This document shows positions 61,571 to 64,000 of a stretch of DNA of 64,000 nt, piece after piece. Made by a program: the position numbers and the translations under genes. Positions within the stretch are counted from its first letter, which is position 1. Each line of letters opens with the position of its first letter. Source of the stretch: Desulfomonile tiedjei (GTDB lineage Bacteria; Desulfobacterota; Desulfomonilia; Desulfomonilales; Desulfomonilaceae); assembly GCA_016212925.1 (NCBI GenBank), contig JACRDF010000050.1, forward strand, positions 124,001 through 188,000, given 5' to 3'. The notes below the pieces were generated by a model. It worked only from the letters and a program-made list of their open reading frames with translations, was not told the origin of the DNA and did no database searches.

Positions 61571-62740
61571 ATGTTAGCAACGGGCCTGGAAAGGCTCTTG
61601 CGAGAGCCCGATATGCTCGCTAGAGAGGGCAAACTTGGCCTGCTCTATAACCAGGCATCCGTGGATTCCCATTTCCGCGCCGCGCCGGAATTAATCGATC
61701 GAGCGTTTCCGGGCAGGCTTGTTACCCTTTTCGGACCTCAGCACGGAGTTGCGAGCACGGAGCAAGACAACATGCTGGAAACGGGACACGCCACTCACCG
61801 TCGGCTCCGCCTGCCCATATACAGCCTCTATTCGGAAACTCGCCGGCCTAGTGGGGAAATGCTCGAACCGGTGGACACCATACTCGTGGACATTCAAGAC
61901 GTGGGGACCAGGGTTTACACCTTCGCCACTACAGTGCTCTATCTCATGCAGGCGTGCGCTGAAGCGGGCAAAAAAGTGGTAATCCTGGACCGGCCGAACC
62001 CTCTCAACGGATTGGAAGTTGAGGGCAATGTCTTGAAGCAGGATTACTCCTCCTTCGTAGGCCCTTTTCCCATTCCAATGAGACATGGGCTCACCTTGGG
62101 CGAGTTGATGACCCTTTACAACGAAGAATACGCGATCAAATGCGAACTCACGGTTATCCCGGTCACTAAGTGGCGCCGCAGCGAATATTTTGATGAGACG
62201 GGCATTCCCTGGGTGCTCCCCTCTCCTAACATGCCCCTCGTCGAAACCGCGGTCGTTTATCCCGGCCAGGTGGTTCTGGAAGGGACCAACGTGTCCGAGG
62301 GACGCGGCACTACCAGGCCCTTCGAGATATTCGGCTCGCCTTACTTGGAACCCGATGACTTGCTGGCAGCCCTGGAACCACGATGCCTCGACGGCGCGGT
62401 GCTCAGGGAAACCGACTTCAGGCCTACCTTCAACAAATGGGCGGGCCAGGTTTGCCGCGGATTTCAAATCCACGTCACTGACCGCAAATCGTTTCGACCC
62501 TACAGATTCACGTTAGGTGTATTGTCCGCACTCCTGAAGCTGTACCCCGCCGACTTTCGGTGGACTCCCCCTCCCTATGAATATGTCGAAGACAAACTAC
62601 CCATCGATGTGATTCTGGGCGACCCGCAGGTCCGCGAAGCCTTGGAAAACGGTTGTTCCATATTGGAAATGGAAAAGGAATGGACCAAAGATCTCGATGA
62701 ATTCCTGAAGGTCCGGGCTCGCTACCTTCTTTATACCTAA
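61571..62740 (+). CDS. DUF1343/NamZ-like exo-N-acetylmuramidase family protein
   Basis: A 389-residue protein: GLLYNQASVDSHFR, GPQHGVASTEQDNM, DTILVDIQDVGTRVYTFATTV (landmark), LDRPNPLNGLEVEGNVL and EGTNVSEGRGTTRPFEIFGSP are the strongly conserved family stretches. Characterised members release MurNAc from the non-reducing end of peptidoglycan fragments. There is no signal peptide, so it may act on cytoplasmic muropeptides. It begins 28 bases after the repeat at 61342-61543 and stands before repeat DNA. Confidence 0.93.
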   Translation: MLATGLERLLREPDMLAREGKLGLLYNQASVDSHFRAAPELIDRAFPGRLVTLFGPQHGVASTEQDNMLETGHATHRRLRLPIYSLYSETRRPSGEMLEPVDTILVDIQDVGTRVYTFATTVLYLMQACAEAGKKVVILDRPNPLNGLEVEGNVLKQDYSSFVGPFPIPMRHGLTLGELMTLYNEEYAIKCELTVIPVTKWRRSEYFDETGIPWVLPSPNMPLVETAVVYPGQVVLEGTNVSEGRGTTRPFEIFGSPYLEPDDLLAALEPRCLDGAVLRETDFRPTFNKWAGQVCRGFQIHVTDRKSFRPYRFTLGVLSALLKLYPADFRWTPPPYEYVEDKLPIDVILGDPQVREALENGCSILEMEKEWTKDLDEFLKVRARYLLYT

Positions 62741-62833
62741 ACACGCGACGGCCAAATGGGTTTTCTTGAGGAGCGACCTGTGACGCCACCCTGCTTTCAA
62801 ACTGCCAAGATGACCTCGCAGCAACAACAGCAC

Positions 62834-62925
62834 TGACCTGGTGCCCAGGTCAGTGGCACCCAACAGCCAATCAATATCGGCCCAGGGGTGCCACAGACTC
62901 GGGTTTTGCCAGGTCCGTGTCTGAT
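62834..62925. repeat. GACCTGG hairpin repeats
   Basis: CTGACCTGG-TG-CCCAGGTCAG and, after 30 bases, GACTCGGGTTTTGCCAGGTCCGTG-type arms, next to GGCACCC words. Same family as the two hairpins inside 18363-18721. Confidence 0.55.
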
Positions 62926-62983
62926 TCAACGAATTATTCAATGTTTGACAGCGATTTGGTATGAGGCTCGTTTGGCCGTCACT

Positions 62984-63208
62984 TGCAGCGGTTGCCATAA
63001 TTGTTGTCCGATTTGCAAGCACTCCATTCTGTCATTCCTGCGGAGGCAGGAATCCAGTCCCGCGTCTCGCGGGATTTCCTGGGTTCCCGCCTTCGCGGGA
63101 ACGACGGGCGTTATAATGCTCTGGCAAAATAGCCCCCGTCGATACGATCTGAAAACCAGACGAATTATCTCGTGGCCAAACGAATATTTCTTTTGGCAAC
63201 CGGTATAA
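62984..63208. repeat. MITE-like element, TATA..CGGTTGCC family, copy 2
   Basis: Left AGCGGTTGCCATAATT and inverted right TTATACCGGTTGCCAAAAG are the ends. From 63004 to 63207 it matches 29429-29633 closely, including the nested GTCATTCCTGCGGAGGCAGG palindrome. Confidence 0.65.
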
Positions 63209-63420
63209 AGAAATCCGGCGAGAGTTTCCTTTCCGGCCCCATTCCCGAACCCCCATGCCCGTGATTCTTCGTGGTCATTGCCGCGTTGGCCGCCAGCGGC
63301 GCTTGCCTGCTCCGAGCCGGTTGGTTTTCTCGCTTGACAGGTGCTGAATAATTCCCGTAACATGGCGCATTCGAGGTCTGCCTTCAGGGTTAGGAATTTT
63401 GTCTTCATTTGGGAGGAGTG

Positions 63421-64000
63421 GTGGCATTCCAGGAAGTCGCTCGCAGAATAGACGATCTTAAAGACGAGTGTGTGGAATTCCTCATCGGTATTTGCTCCAT
63501 ACCCGCGCTGGGACCGGAAAACGAGGGAACCGGCGAGATGGAGAAGTATTCCGTGATACGTGAGGCCGTTCTCGCGTTGGGGCCGGACCGTGTGGAAGAA
63601 ATCCACGCGCCGGATGACCGCGTGCCTGACGGTGTCAGACCTAACCTCGCTGTGGTCTTTAATGGGAAGGATTCGTCGCGGACTCTGTGGATCCTGAGCC
63701 ACATTGATGTGGTGCCGCCCGGCGAGATGAAGCACTGGCGGCAAGAGCCCTTTGAGCCTCGCCTGGAAAACGGGATTCTGTGCGGCCGTGGCGTTGAAGA
63801 CAACGGTCAGGCTTTGGCGGCCAGTATGTTTGCGGCTCGCGCGGTGAAGGAAACATGCGGCTTCGGGCTGAACGTGGGACTGGTGCTGGTCTCCGATGAG
63901 GAATCCGGAAGTCTATACGGCCTTGATTACGTCCTGCGGCAACGACTGGATTTATTCAGCCGGGACGATCTGATTCTGGTCCCGGACGCTGGAAACAGGG
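63421..64000 (+). CDS. M20-family metallopeptidase/deacylase, N-terminal part (continues past window)
   Basis: The frame is open to the window end and gives about 193 residues of an ArgE/DapE-type protein: RTLWILSHIDVVPPGE holds the first zinc histidine and aspartate, HWRQEPFEPRLENGILCGRGVEDNGQ (landmark) the bridging aspartate, and VSDEESGS the catalytic and metal glutamates. The family hydrolyses N-acyl amino acids or dipeptides. GGGAGG lies just upstream; the start is one of two adjacent GTGs (63418 or 63421), with TTG 63409 a third option. Confidence 0.85.
   Translation, partial: MAFQEVARRIDDLKDECVEFLIGICSIPALGPENEGTGEMEKYSVIREAVLALGPDRVEEIHAPDDRVPDGVRPNLAVVFNGKDSSRTLWILSHIDVVPPGEMKHWRQEPFEPRLENGILCGRGVEDNGQALAASMFAARAVKETCGFGLNVGLVLVSDEESGSLYGLDYVLRQRLDLFSRDDLILVPDAGNR

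Larger units (their letters stand above)
62741..63420. other. Repeat-rich gap before the M20 peptidase
   Basis: No gene is supported on either strand; minus-strand frames here run across repeats and across the peptidase in a wrong frame. It contains the GACCTGG hairpins at 62834-62925 and the element at 62984-63208, leaving roughly 200 bases for a promoter. Confidence 0.5.

Noticed and set aside
63405-63856. Minus-strand frames at the right edge, up to 268 residues
   Set aside because: Composition is Ser/Arg/Pro-rich and they run through repeat DNA; the plus strand there encodes clear M20 motifs.

Overview
The window reads as chromosomal DNA of a Gram-negative, anaerobic or micro-aerobic deltaproteobacterium (Desulfobacterota; a Syntrophobacter/Desulfomonile-like relative is my guess). 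The reasons are an 11-haem cytochrome c joined to a membrane cytochrome b, several HdrD/GlcF-type CCG iron-sulfur proteins, a sigma-54 enhancer-binding regulator with a matching promoter, a PagL-type outer-membrane enzyme, and many short palindromic repeats between genes. The taxon is inference; no rRNA gene is present.

Layout. 0-10 kb: 3' end of uvrC, a B12/radical SAM protein, a GlcD-GlcF fusion oxidoreductase, then rpsO-pnp-M16 peptidase. 10-20 kb: TPR/aspartic-protease gene pair, smc, a HigBA-type toxin-antitoxin pair with a candidate operator, an outer-membrane barrel-like protein and a sirtuin. 20-22 kb: an ECF sigma factor, an RsrA-like zinc anti-sigma factor, trxA and trxB in one operon. 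22-29 kb: exosortase-associated protein, small lipoprotein, hisI-hisG, an NtrC-family response regulator and two PstS-like binding proteins behind a near-consensus sigma-54 promoter.

29-52 kb is a metabolic district around two-carbon 2-hydroxyacids: tartronate semialdehyde reductase (garR type), glycerate kinase, a glyoxylate-carboligase-like ThDP enzyme, glcDEF, lactate-racemase family larA, an iron alcohol dehydrogenase, a MoxR/vWA pair, an IclR regulator with a candidate double operator, and a cupin. Together these could carry glycolate through glyoxylate and tartronate semialdehyde to glycerate and 2-phosphoglycerate. Inside the district lies a compact operon of multihaem cytochrome c/b, an H-protein-like lipoyl carrier, an HdrD-like protein, glycerate kinase and a lipoate ligase, which suggests a membrane electron-transfer system using a lipoyl carrier.

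52-56.5 kb looks like a decayed island: tRNA-Arg(TCT), a broken tyrosine recombinase, a PagL-like deacylase, an orphan CoA-ligase alpha subunit and a frameshifted PAS protein. 56.5-64 kb returns to core genes: coaBC, family-4 uracil-DNA glycosylase, NfeD, slipin, a small holin-like membrane protein, a NamZ/DUF1343 protein and the start of an M20 peptidase.

The gaps carry several families of short, MITE-like inverted-repeat elements. At least three share related termini, and I describe them individually.
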